Positions 26,637 to 34,758 of a stretch of 64,000 nt of DNA are shown one piece after another. The notes beneath the pieces were generated by a model that was not told the origin of the DNA, made no database searches, and was given only the letters and a program-made list of their open reading frames with translations. Each line of letters opens with the position of its first letter. The first letter of the stretch is position 1. The DNA comes from Hymenobacter sp. HSC-4F20 (GTDB lineage Bacteria; Bacteroidota; Bacteroidia; Cytophagales; Hymenobacteraceae): assembly GCF_019599275.1 (NCBI RefSeq), contig NZ_JAHZTD010000001.1, positions 186,001-250,000 on the forward strand, in the 5' to 3' direction. Made by a program: the position numbers and the translations under genes.

Positions 26637-27072
26637 ACGCGGGAAGGTTTGAACGGTAGGATTCGAATAACGGGAGTAAAGAAAACAGGTTTCCCGTGGT
26701 GTTTCACATAGAGGATTAAACTTCCCGCATAAAGCACGCAGGAGCTGCTAGTTGATTCCTGCCTAGAAATAGTTGAACCTGAGCAAGGTGAGACGCGGGT
26801 TTGTGGGCAAGCCAAGGGGTAGGGAAACTATCCGGCCACTGTCATAATCAAGCGGCGCCTACCCCTGCCTGAGGCGCCAAGGCCATGTCTTGCCCAGGAA
26901 AGCCGAAGGAGTATCTTTGCCGCCGCTGTTCCCGCCCGGGAGCTATTTGTATTGCATGATGCCAGCGAAGCTGATAGGAAACCGCCCGTGTTGTTGTCGC
27001 CCCACCGCGACCTGCTGACACCCTGTGCCCGCGGCTACCCGCCGCCCGTTTCCTTCCGCTTTTCTGCGCTGC
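26637..27072. other. Intergenic region with permease promoter
   Basis: The 436 bases between the divergent phosphohexomutase and permease genes. They hold the promoter at 26890-26919 and a leader of about 150 bases before ATG 27073. No gene, RNA or strong hairpin was recognised, and no obvious promoter for the leftward gene. Confidence 0.5.
26890..26919 (+). promoter_or_regulatory. Promoter: TTG-N19-TATCTTTG upstream of the permease
   Basis: TTG at 26890-26892 and TATCTTTG at 26912-26919, spaced by 19 bases. The permease ATG (27073) lies about 150 bases downstream, leaving a long leader. Confidence 0.65.
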
Positions 27073-28380
27073 ATGACTTCTTCTACTCTGGCTACCTCGC
27101 CCGCGGGCCTGGTGCGCGGCATTCGCCGCTGGGATTTTGTCGCCCTCATCATCAACATCACCATTGGGGCCGGCATTCTGGGACTGCCTTCCAAGCTCTA
27201 CGCCCTGGTAGGCGCTTATAGCTTGGTAGCTTACGGCGTGAGTGCGGCCATCGTCACGCTTATCATTCTGTGCTTCGCCGAGGTCAGCAGCCGGTTCAAT
27301 GGCACCGGCGGGCCCTACCTGTATGCCCGCGAGGCCTTCGGGCCGCTGGTGGGGTTTGAAGTCGGGTGGCTGTTGTGGATTTCGCGGCTGGCCAGCTTTG
27401 CCTCCATCTGCAACTTGCTGGTGAGCTATGCCGCCTACTTTTGGCCGGCGGTAGGAGCAGGGCTGCCCCGATTTGCCTTGATGGCCGGGCTGATTGTAGG
27501 GCTTACCGCCATCAACTGGGTAGGCGTGCGCACGGCTTCGCTCGTGAACAACCTGTTTACCGTGAGCAAGCTGGTGGTGTTGGGTCTGTTTACGGGGGTA
27601 GGGCTGTTCTTCGTCGATTGGCAGGCGTTTTCATTTGTCGTGCCGCCTACTTACGTCAGCTTTTCCAGTGCCGCGCTGCTGCTCATCTTCACCTTTTCGG
27701 GCTTTGATGTAGCTGCCATTCCGGCCGGCGAGATTCAGCAGCCCCAACGCACGGTGCCGTTTGCCTTGTTTACGGCCATTGCCACGGTAGCGGGATTGTT
27801 CGTGCTGGTGCAGGTCGTGTGCATTGGCACGCTGCCAGGCTTAGCTTCTTCGGAGCGTCCTCTGGCCGATGCCAGCCAGCAGTTTCTGGGGCCGGCCGGC
27901 GGAGCCTTTATTGCGGTGGCGGCCCTGCTCACGGCCCTGGGCACCCTGAACGCCCTCATGCTGACCGGCCCACGCCTTTTGTTTGCCTTAGCCGAGCAGG
28001 GCCAGATTCCGGCCGTGTTTGGCCGCCTGCACCCGCGCTACCACACGCCCTACGTAGCCCTGCTGGTATCGGCGGCCCTGAAGCTGGTGCTGGCCGTGTC
28101 GGGCACGTTCATCTATGCCCTGACCCTGAGCACCATTATCCGCCTGGCCTACTTCGCCCTGACCTGCGCTGCCCTACCCGTGTTGCGCCGCCGGAACCCG
28201 GAGCAGCCCGCGCCCTTCCAGGTGTGGGGTGGGGTAGTGGTAGCCGTGCTCTGCGTGCTGCTCTGCCTCTGGCTACTCTCCAACAGCGCCGCCACCGAAG
28301 CCCGCGACGTAGGCATTGCCGCGGTAGTCGGGCTGGGGTTATACTTTCTGTCCCGGAAAAGCAAAGCGTCAATTGACTGA
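27073..28380 (+). CDS. APC family amino acid permease
   Basis: A 435-residue inner-membrane transporter with 12 predicted helices. The family signature near helix 1 is IINITIGAGILGLPSKLYAL, the unwound-helix substrate motif. FTFSGFDVAAIPAGEIQQPQ in helix 6 is likewise typical of amino acid-polyamine-organocation permeases, with NALMLTGPRLLFALAEQGQI further on. ATG 27073 is the simplest start; a GTG at 27025 is in frame. The substrate, probably an amino acid, is not predictable here. Confidence 0.92.
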   Translation: MTSSTLATSPAGLVRGIRRWDFVALIINITIGAGILGLPSKLYALVGAYSLVAYGVSAAIVTLIILCFAEVSSRFNGTGGPYLYAREAFGPLVGFEVGWLLWISRLASFASICNLLVSYAAYFWPAVGAGLPRFALMAGLIVGLTAINWVGVRTASLVNNLFTVSKLVVLGLFTGVGLFFVDWQAFSFVVPPTYVSFSSAALLLIFTFSGFDVAAIPAGEIQQPQRTVPFALFTAIATVAGLFVLVQVVCIGTLPGLASSERPLADASQQFLGPAGGAFIAVAALLTALGTLNALMLTGPRLLFALAEQGQIPAVFGRLHPRYHTPYVALLVSAALKLVLAVSGTFIYALTLSTIIRLAYFALTCAALPVLRRRNPEQPAPFQVWGGVVVAVLCVLLCLWLLSNSAATEARDVGIAAVVGLGLYFLSRKSKASID

Positions 28381-28412
28381 TTGGATTGCTACCCATTGAT
28401 TTCAACCAAACC

Positions 28413-28566
28413 CGTTGTTATGCTGAGCGAAGTCGAAGCATCTCTACCTCTGACTACTCAACCAGGGTAGCAACGATACCCGCTCCATCGCCCAGGGTTT
28501 AAACCCTGGGCTAGTGAATCACAACGAAGCGGTAGAGATGCTTCGGCTCCGCTCAGCATGACAACG
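28413..28566. repeat. Large intergenic palindromic element A (REP-like)
   Basis: Two 36-base arms (28413-28448 and 28531-28566) form an inverted repeat with three mismatches, two of which still pair as G-U in RNA. The arms carry the core ATGCTGAGCG..GAAGCATCTC. The 82-base interior holds a second, perfect 22-bp palindrome (28490-28511) centred on TTTAAA. It lies between the permease and the SsuD-like gene. The arm core is related to that of the element at 29877-29973. Confidence 0.8.
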
Positions 28567-28646
28567 ATTTTTACGGTTACTAGCGGCACCGCTTAACGAC
28601 GGTTTGTCGGTACTCTTCTTTAAAACATCAGCCCTACCTACACATA

Positions 28647-29816
28647 ATGCCTCTTTCCCTACCCATCACCACGGTACCCATCCGGACCCCGGAGCGAGTG
28701 GCTGAAATATCTTGGTTTGATGACCTCTGCGGCGGCGACACCCAGTACCTGAGTGTACTCGATGGCGCGTACCGCAGCTCCTGGGCCCACTGCCGCGACA
28801 TTGTGCTGAAATCGGAGCAGCTGGGCTACTCCAATATTCTGCTGCCTACCTCCTATACGGTGGGGCAGGATGTCATGACGTTTGCCGCGGGCATTGCCCC
28901 TCAAACTTCGCGCATTAACCTGCTTACGGCCATCCGGACCGGCGAAATTCACCCGCCCATGCTGGCCCGGGCCCTGGCTTCCCTCGACCACATGCTGGAG
29001 GGCCGTCTGACCATCAACATCATCAACTCCGACCTGCCCGGCCTGCGCGAGGACCCGGCCCTGCGCTACCAGCGCTGCGCCGAAACCATCGAAATTCTGC
29101 GCCAGGCCTGGACCCAGGAGCGCATTGTGCACAAGGGCGAGCTGTACCAGTTCGATATGCCCTCTGACCCGGCTAAGCCCTACCAGCAAAACGGCGGCCC
29201 GCTGCTCTACTTCGGCGGCACCTCAGAGGGAGCCCGGGAGGTATGTGCCCAGTACTGCGACATGTTCCTGATGTGGCCCGAAACCGAGGAAATGCTCTAC
29301 GAAACCATGCAGGACCTAAGCGCCCGTGCCGCCCGCCACGGCCGCCAGATTGATTTTGGCCTGCGCATTCACGTCATCGTGCGCGAAACCGAGGATGAGG
29401 CCCGGGCCTACGCCAAAAAGCTCATGTCGAAGTTTGACCCAGTGAAGGGTGCTGAAATCAAGAGCCGCGCCCAGGACTCGTGGTCGTTGGGGGTGCACCG
29501 CCAGAACCAGCTGCGCGAGCACGCCGATATGGAAGGCTTCGTGGAGCCCCTGCTCTGGACCGATATCGGCAAGGCCCGCTCCGGGGCCGGCGGGGCCCTG
29601 GTCGGCAACCCCGACCAGATTGTAGAAAAGCTGCAGCGCTACATGGACATGGGCTTCCGGGCCTTCATCTTCTCCGGCTATCCTCTGCTGAATGAAGCCG
29701 ACTACTTTGCCCGCTACGTGCTGCCGCGCCTGCCCAACGTTTCCATGCCCGATTACCAGGGCCGCCGCCCCGCCACTACCCCCGTCACGCCCCTAACCAC
29801 CGCGCCGCTGAAGTAG
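28647..29816 (+). CDS. LLM class flavin-dependent oxidoreductase (SsuD-like alkanesulfonate monooxygenase)
   Basis: A 389-residue TIM-barrel FMNH2-dependent monooxygenase of the bacterial luciferase family. It matches the SsuD/MsuD subgroup: [11 protein letters not shown] near the start, then [35 protein letters not shown] and [16 protein letters not shown], and [11 protein letters not shown]. These enzymes release sulfite from alkanesulfonates. No ssuE, ssuA, ssuB or ssuC is nearby, so the flavin supply and substrate are uncertain. The C-terminal 20 residues are Pro/Thr-rich and unconserved. It is flanked on both sides by large palindromic elements. Confidence 0.9.
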   Translation: MPLSLPITTVPIRTPERVAEISWFDDLCGGDTQYLSVLDGAYRSSWAHCRDIVLKSEQLGYSNILLPTSYTVGQDVMTFAAGIAPQTSRINLLTAIRTGEIHPPMLARALASLDHMLEGRLTINIINSDLPGLREDPALRYQRCAETIEILRQAWTQERIVHKGELYQFDMPSDPAKPYQQNGGPLLYFGGTSEGAREVCAQYCDMFLMWPETEEMLYETMQDLSARAARHGRQIDFGLRIHVIVRETEDEARAYAKKLMSKFDPVKGAEIKSRAQDSWSLGVHRQNQLREHADMEGFVEPLLWTDIGKARSGAGGALVGNPDQIVEKLQRYMDMGFRAFIFSGYPLLNEADYFARYVLPRLPNVSMPDYQGRRPATTPVTPLTTAPLK

Positions 29817-29876
29817 GGGTAGGGCAGCGGGAACGTCATACAGAGGCGGGACAGAAGAATCCCGCGGGCTTTTCCT

Positions 29877-29973
29877 AGACCGTCATGTCGAGCTTGTCGA
29901 GACATCTCGCTCGAATCGTTGATAATCCAACATCAGCACGCGAGATGTCTCGACAAGCTCGACATGACGGTCT
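29877..29973. repeat. Large intergenic palindromic element B (REP-like)
   Basis: A perfect 34-bp inverted repeat (29877-29910 and 29940-29973) around a 29-base interior. The arms carry GTCATGTCGAG...GACATCTCGC, similar to element A at 28413. It lies between convergent genes and just ahead of the terminator at 29983, so it is not needed as a terminator itself. Confidence 0.85.
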
Positions 29974-29982
29974 GGGTAGAAA

Positions 29983-30027
29983 CAGAAAGCCCCGACGCTG
30001 GTAGCAGCGTCGGGGCTTTCTGTTTTT
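29983..30027. terminator. Bidirectional terminator between the SsuD-like gene and hppD
   Basis: A perfect 18-bp stem (29983-30000 and 30005-30022) with a GTAG loop, followed by five T on the plus strand. It serves the rightward monooxygenase and probably the leftward hppD, whose stop is at 30043. Confidence 0.9.
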
Positions 30028-30042
30028 GGCTAAACCAGCGGT

Positions 30043-31176
30043 TTACAGGTTGCCGCGTAGGGCCTGCTCCCGCTCAATGGCTTCGAAGAGCGCCTTGAAG
30101 TTGCCTTTGCCGAAGCTCTTGGCGCCTTTGCGCTGAATGATTTCATAGAACACAGTGGGGCGGTCTTCTACGGGCTTGGTGAAGATCTGTAGCAGGTAGC
30201 CTTCCTCGTCGCGGTCCACGAGCAGGTTCAGCTCCTTGATGCTTTCCAGGTCCTCATCGATGTGGCCCACGCGGTCTAGAAGGTCCTCGTAGTAGGTGTT
30301 GGGTACGGTCAGGAACTCCACGCCGCGACGGCGTAGCTCGGTCACCGTCGTGCGGATGTCGTGGGTGATGAGGGCCATGTGCTGCACGCCGGGCGAGTGG
30401 TAGAAGTCGAGGTACTCCTCAATCTGCGACTTTTTCTTGCCCTCGGCTGGCTCGTTGATGGGGAACTTCACGAAGCCGTTGCCATTGGATACCACCTTGC
30501 TCATCAGGGCCGAATACTCCGTGCTGATGTCGTCGTCATCGAAGGTGATGAGCAGCTTAAAGCCCATCACGTCCTCGTAGAACTTTACCCACTGGTTCAT
30601 TTCGCCCCAGCCCACGTTGCCCACGCAGTGGTCCACGTACTGTAGGCCCACGGGTGCGCCCTGCGGAATGTTGCTGGTTTTGGCCACGAAGCCGGGTAGG
30701 AAGGGGCCAGTGTACTGGCTGCGCTCCACGAAGGTGTGGATGGTTTCGCCGTAGGTGTAAATACCAGCCATGGTTACCGAGCCGTTTTCGTCCTCGATGG
30801 TATAGGGCTCGAAGGCGGGCTTGGCACCGCGCTTGGTGGTTTCCTCGAAGGACTTACGGGCGTCGTCTACCCACAGAGCCATTACCTTCACCCCGTCGCC
30901 GTGCTGGGCTACGTGGCGCGTGATGTCGGAGTCGGGCAGCAGGGAAGTGGTCAGCACGAAGCGGATTTTGTTTTGCTGCAGCACGTAGCTGGCCAGGTCG
31001 CGCACGCCGGTCTCGGGGCCGGCGTAGGCCACCAGCTCAAAGCCAAACGCGGCCTGGTAGTAGTAGGCCGACTGCTTGGCGTTGCCCACGTAAAATTCGA
31101 TGTAGTCGGTGCCGTTGAGGGGCAGGAAGTCCTGGGCGGGTTGGGCCTGTACGGCCGGTGAGGTCATGGTTTCCAT
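30043..31176 (-). CDS. hppD: 4-Hydroxyphenylpyruvate dioxygenase
   Basis: A 377-residue non-haem iron dioxygenase converting 4-hydroxyphenylpyruvate to homogentisate in tyrosine breakdown. It has two VOC modules. The Fe(II) triad is H183 (VDHCVGNV), H266 (GVQHMALITHD) and E345 (FYEIIQRKG). The conserved C-terminal GKGNFKALFEAIE closes the active site. Full length. No hmgA or fah is in this window, so the rest of the pathway must lie elsewhere, or the product feeds pigment formation. Confidence 0.96.
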   Translation of the reverse strand: METMTSPAVQAQPAQDFLPLNGTDYIEFYVGNAKQSAYYYQAAFGFELVAYAGPETGVRDLASYVLQQNKIRFVLTTSLLPDSDITRHVAQHGDGVKVMALWVDDARKSFEETTKRGAKPAFEPYTIEDENGSVTMAGIYTYGETIHTFVERSQYTGPFLPGFVAKTSNIPQGAPVGLQYVDHCVGNVGWGEMNQWVKFYEDVMGFKLLITFDDDDISTEYSALMSKVVSNGNGFVKFPINEPAEGKKKSQIEEYLDFYHSPGVQHMALITHDIRTTVTELRRRGVEFLTVPNTYYEDLLDRVGHIDEDLESIKELNLLVDRDEEGYLLQIFTKPVEDRPTVFYEIIQRKGAKSFGKGNFKALFEAIEREQALRGNL

Positions 31177-31465
31177 GGGCGGAGGGGGTAGGGTGGGGTA
31201 AGTGGATTGCCTGGGTAAAAATACAGGTTTAGGTTAAATCATTTCCTGCCTACTTAGCGCTACGCTCCGGGCCTGGCGCTACCCCGGTGCAGGACCGGAA
31301 GCCCGCATCCGAAAGTGCACGCCGCCTTTCCAAAACCGCAGCTGAACCAGGTGCCTTAGACACAGATGGACCATTCTTCGTAGAATTGGATGAAAAGGCG
31401 GGAAAGGCATACGAAACTGCTAAATCCTCTTCACCTTTGTAGCCATAACCCATTGCTTTACGCTT

Positions 31466-31852
31466 ATGAATTCGGAAGAGCTAAACCGCGCCCTCGTGGC
31501 CCTCATCGAGAAGAAAGCCGAGTTGCAGACCCTCACCTATGATGATGCCCGCTACGATGACGTAGAGGAAGAGCTGCACGACCTGGAAGACGATTTCAAC
31601 GAGGAATATGGCTCCTTCCTGGAGGCGGCCCTGGAGAAAGTGCACGATGAGCTAGGCTCCGACACCGACGTGCTCCTGCCTACCGCCTACCTCCCGCTCA
31701 ACACCAGCGGCAAACCCTCGCCGAAAGAAGGCGTCTGGATTGACTCCGAGAAATACTCCGGCAAAGAAGCCCGCCTGACGCTGGTGCCCAACCCCACGCG
31801 CCTGGTGCTCACGGTGGGCAAAGCCGTGCAGCAGGAGGTTTGGAAAGCTTAA
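31466..31852 (+). CDS. Conserved hypothetical acidic protein
   Basis: A 128-residue cytosolic protein. The N-terminal 70 residues are a strongly acidic helix pair (LIEKKAELQTLTYDDARYDD, VEEELHDLEDDFNEEYGSFL). The C-terminal half is beta-rich (EARLTLVPNPTRLVLTVGKA). No family that I can name. A CACCTTTG (31432-31439), one base off the -7 consensus, lies 26 bases before the ATG. A strong terminator follows, so it is a single-gene unit. Confidence 0.75.
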   Translation: MNSEELNRALVALIEKKAELQTLTYDDARYDDVEEELHDLEDDFNEEYGSFLEAALEKVHDELGSDTDVLLPTAYLPLNTSGKPSPKEGVWIDSEKYSGKEARLTLVPNPTRLVLTVGKAVQQEVWKA

Positions 31853-31872
31853 CTGCCGACGTATCTCCCTAT

Positions 31873-31924
31873 AAGCAGGCCGTTTGGTATCACCTGTGCG
31901 TGATGCCAAACGGCCTGCTTTTTT
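31873..31924 (+). terminator. Rho-independent terminator
   Basis: A 21-bp stem with a single G-U pair (31873-31893 and 31900-31920), 6-base loop, followed by T-rich sequence to 31924. It ends the gene at 31852. The next gene starts 8 bases after it, so that gene would need read-through or a promoter I cannot see. Confidence 0.92.
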
Positions 31925-31931
31925 CTGGCCG

Positions 31932-32291
31932 ATGACCACTATGCTCTACCGCATTGCCGAGCCTGCCGACTGGCAGCAAGCCCAACAAACCGGCGTTTTC
32001 GCCAGCCCCGACCTGGTAGTGGAGGGCTTCATCCATAGCTCAGAGCAACACCAACTGCTGGAAACGGCCCGGCGGTACTACCCTGGGCGGACGGGTTTGT
32101 GGCTGCTGGAGTGGGATGAAGAAGCCCTGACCACTGCCGGAGTGCGCGTGGAGCGGGCGTGGGTTCCGGGCCGGCAACAGCTTTTTGCCCACGTTTTTGG
32201 CCCGGTGCCACTGCGGGCTATTCGGCGGGTCTGGCCGTTTGGAGCCGACTCCGCGGGTGAGTTTCGCCTGCCGCCGGACTTGCTGGGGTAA
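31932..32291 (+). CDS. DUF952 domain protein (copy 1)
   Basis: A 119-residue DUF952 protein, a fold related to ADP-ribosyltransferase-like barrels; its biochemical role is unknown. Family motifs are LYRIAEPADWQQAQQTGVFA, GFIHSSEQHQL, and FAHVFGPVPLRAIRRVWPF near the C-terminus. ATG 31932 is chosen; earlier in-frame starts lie within the terminator stem. A second DUF952 gene is at 33442 and the two differ substantially, so the duplication is not recent. Confidence 0.9.
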   Translation: MTTMLYRIAEPADWQQAQQTGVFASPDLVVEGFIHSSEQHQLLETARRYYPGRTGLWLLEWDEEALTTAGVRVERAWVPGRQQLFAHVFGPVPLRAIRRVWPFGADSAGEFRLPPDLLG

Positions 32292-32403
32292 GAATTGGAA
32301 TTATTGTTGCTTGCTAAAATTACTATATAGTTTCAGTCTAATCATTGGCAGGTTAGCTGGCTTACTGGTGTCTTGGCCCTTGCTCTTATCTACTTGAATA
32401 GCT

Positions 32404-33168
32404 ATGCTATCTACCCTTACCCGCCTTGTGCTACCTGCCTTGCTGGGCGCTAGCCTGACTGCCTGCACGGCCAGTTCCTTTCTGAGTCTGACCCCCGCCC
32501 GGCCCGATGGCCCGTGGGTAAACGGCCACCCTACCAGCCTGACTCATCACCCCGACAGTGTGCAGGTACGCGTGGGCTTTATTCGGTATGAACCAGCGGA
32601 GCTGGTGTTCGAGACGGAAATCAGCAACTACTCCGACCGGCCGATACAGGTAGCCCCCGAAACATTTTACTACCTGCTGCTGCCCACTGATACGGTGGCC
32701 GAGAAGCAACTAGCAAAAGGCATCTTCGAGAGTCGTGTGCCCTCCCTCGACCCGGAAGTGCAGCTGCGGCAGCTGGCTGCCAAGCTCGACAAGCAGGCCG
32801 CCAAAGCTACCAACGTGAGCTGGTTTGAAATCCTGACCAGTGCCTCGCACATAGCCGAAGACGTAGCCAGCATCAAAAAGAAGGAAACCGCCGAGCAAAT
32901 TGCTGAGCGCGACTACCGCCACCAGAGCGACAATGCGTACTTCGAGGAGCAGCGCGAGCAACACGCCCAGCAAGCCGATCATCTCTACAGTCAGCAGGTG
33001 AATATGGAAGCCGTGGTATTGCGCAAAACCACCCTGGAGCCCGGTCAGCGGGTAGTAGGGCAGGTATATTTCCCGCGTAAAGACTATGCCCAGCGGCTGC
33101 GGATGGTCGTGTTTTTCGATGAGCGCCCGGTGCAGTTTGATTTCACCCAGGCTACTGTCAAGCGCTAG
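32404..33168 (+). CDS. Hypothetical lipoprotein
   Basis: A 254-residue predicted lipoprotein; lipobox LTAC with the acylated Cys at residue 21. The first part (about 45-100) is beta-rich (VQVRVGFIRYEPAELVFETE). A charged helical region follows (about 110-200, rich in Gln, Glu and Lys). A beta segment at the end (LEPGQRVVGQVYFPRKDYAQ) looks like a surface-domain closing strand. No known family recognised. It sits between two DUF952 genes on the same strand. Confidence 0.75.
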   Translation: MLSTLTRLVLPALLGASLTACTASSFLSLTPARPDGPWVNGHPTSLTHHPDSVQVRVGFIRYEPAELVFETEISNYSDRPIQVAPETFYYLLLPTDTVAEKQLAKGIFESRVPSLDPEVQLRQLAAKLDKQAAKATNVSWFEILTSASHIAEDVASIKKKETAEQIAERDYRHQSDNAYFEEQREQHAQQADHLYSQQVNMEAVVLRKTTLEPGQRVVGQVYFPRKDYAQRLRMVVFFDERPVQFDFTQATVKR

Positions 33169-33441
33169 TTACCTGGGTCGTGCCCAAGCCTTTCTCGTAG
33201 CCGGCAAGCACTAATCCCAAGCCAGGCGGTGGAAAGCAGCTTCTTCAAGCTGAAGCGCAATTTAGGCCCGACAACGTAGTTTCCCGCTGCCAGGGCAAGG
33301 TAGGCCAGAAACAAGGCACCGCGGGATAGTACGCAGGAAAAAGCAATCACCTAGCTGATGAGCTTATAATAACAGGATAGTAGTGGTTTGCGTACTAGCG
33401 ATGAGCAGTACTACTGCTAGTCCTATTGCTGTTTTATCAAC

Positions 33442-33798
33442 GTGCAATTTCATTACCGCCTTACTGAAGCCAAAACTTGGCTGACTGCACAGCACGCCGG
33501 ATTCTTCGCCAGTCCTGACTTGTTAGTAACCGGGTTTATCCATGCGTCGCCCTGGCGCCAAGTACTGACGACAGCTAACCTGTATTTTCCCGACGAGCCT
33601 GAGCTACTGGCACTGGAAATTGACCCGGCGCTCCTCCGTGAGGCCGGAGTAGAGATGGCGCTGGTTTGGCGAGAGGAGCGGCAGGAAACCTTTGCGCACA
33701 TCTTCGGGGCTATTCCGATAAGCGCTATAAGGCGGGTGCTGGAGCTGCGTCGTGATGCTATCGGGGAGTTTTATCTTCAGACGGAGCCTTCCGGGTAG
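33442..33798 (+). CDS. DUF952 domain protein (copy 2)
   Basis: A 118-residue DUF952 protein beginning with GTG. It shares the family pattern with the copy at 31932: FFASPDLLVTGFIHAS, ETFAHIFGAIPISAIRRVLE. Pairwise similarity is clear only around these motifs. No promoter recognised within the 273-base gap before it. Confidence 0.87.
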   Translation: MQFHYRLTEAKTWLTAQHAGFFASPDLLVTGFIHASPWRQVLTTANLYFPDEPELLALEIDPALLREAGVEMALVWREERQETFAHIFGAIPISAIRRVLELRRDAIGEFYLQTEPSG

Positions 33799-33958
33799 CC
33801 AGCAGCAGTATGGCTTCTAGATAAACACGAAACTGCTCCGGGAGCCGGCTAACAGACCTCTTTTGCCGAGAGTTACACTTGCTTTAACGGCTCCTTAGCG
33901 TGAATTAACCGCTGGTGTAGCAAAGTCGTCAGTGCCGGGCATCAGGCTATATATCACG

Positions 33959-33996
33959 AAACAGCCCCTTTCGGCTGGAGCAAAAAGGGGCTGTTT
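33959..33996. terminator. Bidirectional hairpin terminator
   Basis: A 13-bp perfect stem (33959-33971 and 33984-33996) with a 12-base loop, between the convergent DUF952 and DUF2911 genes. T-tracts are short on both strands. Confidence 0.7.
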
Positions 33997-34011
33997 TCTG
34001 TATACAAGCGC

Positions 34012-34593
34012 TTATTTCATAGCCACGGGTAGCTCCAAGTTTTCCCAGCGCAGCACCAGGCCCTGAGGCGTTACGTCGTACACCAGCTTTTCCTGCAGGT
34101 TGGCGGCTTTGCGGGGGGTAGCGGTTACGCGCAGGGCATCCTGCTGCTGGTCGTACTTATAGGCGCCCCACTGCTGGGCGGTTTTGTTGAAGATGACCGT
34201 CCACTGCTTTTCCGTCGGGATGGTGAACAGGCTGTAGGTGCCAGCGGGTAGGGTCTTGCCTTCCACGGTTAGAGGCTGGTCGGTGGTAAAGGTAGTGGCC
34301 TCGTTGGCTCCTGCGCGCCACACTTGCCCGTAGGGTACCAGCGGCGAGCCCCAAATGGTGCGGCCCTTCACGGAGGGGCTGCTGTAGGCTACGGTTACGG
34401 TGGCCTTGCCAATTTTGCCGGTAGCCGTAGCGGGCGGGCTGGGGCGCTTGGATGGGTCGTCTTGGGTCAGTAAGCTCTTTTGGGCCGGGCTCTGGGGTTT
34501 CGGAGGGGTAGCCGGGTTGCCCTGGGTAAAGCCGGCGTGCGCCCCTAGCAAACTCACGAAAGCCAGCAAAGAGAACGTGCGAATTGATTTCAT
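34012..34593 (-). CDS. DUF2911 domain secreted protein
   Basis: Exported 193-residue protein with signal peptide (MKSIRTFSLLAFVSLLGAHA). From about residue 55 comes the DUF2911 domain: VTVAYSSPSVKGRTIWG, VPYGQVWRAGANEATTF, LPAGTYSLFTIPTEKQWTVI. It ends at the conserved LVLRWENLELPV. The function of the family is unknown and it is common in Bacteroidota. Single gene, with the hairpin at 33959 downstream. Confidence 0.94.
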   Translation of the reverse strand: MKSIRTFSLLAFVSLLGAHAGFTQGNPATPPKPQSPAQKSLLTQDDPSKRPSPPATATGKIGKATVTVAYSSPSVKGRTIWGSPLVPYGQVWRAGANEATTFTTDQPLTVEGKTLPAGTYSLFTIPTEKQWTVIFNKTAQQWGAYKYDQQQDALRVTATPRKAANLQEKLVYDVTPQGLVLRWENLELPVAMK

Positions 34594-34758
34594 GGGTAGG
34601 AAATAGTAGAGGTGGAAGAAACAGACAGCCGCTAAACCTGCTCGGCTGCATTAAGTTAGAGGACAAGCAGGATACTACCCGGCCGTAACGCCCGAATGCC
34701 CGACAAAAGCATAGCTTCTGCCGGGCATTCGGTATGGAGTAATCAGGTTTACGTGGCG

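Noticed and set aside
28413..29973. Possible CRISPR array or insertion sequence around the SsuD-like gene
   Set aside because: There are two inverted, non-periodic elements with no spacers, no cas genes and no transposase, so neither fits.
31250..31453. Minus-strand 67-codon frame upstream of the acidic protein
   Set aside because: Overlaps the likely promoter of the gene at 31466 and shows no protein-like pattern.
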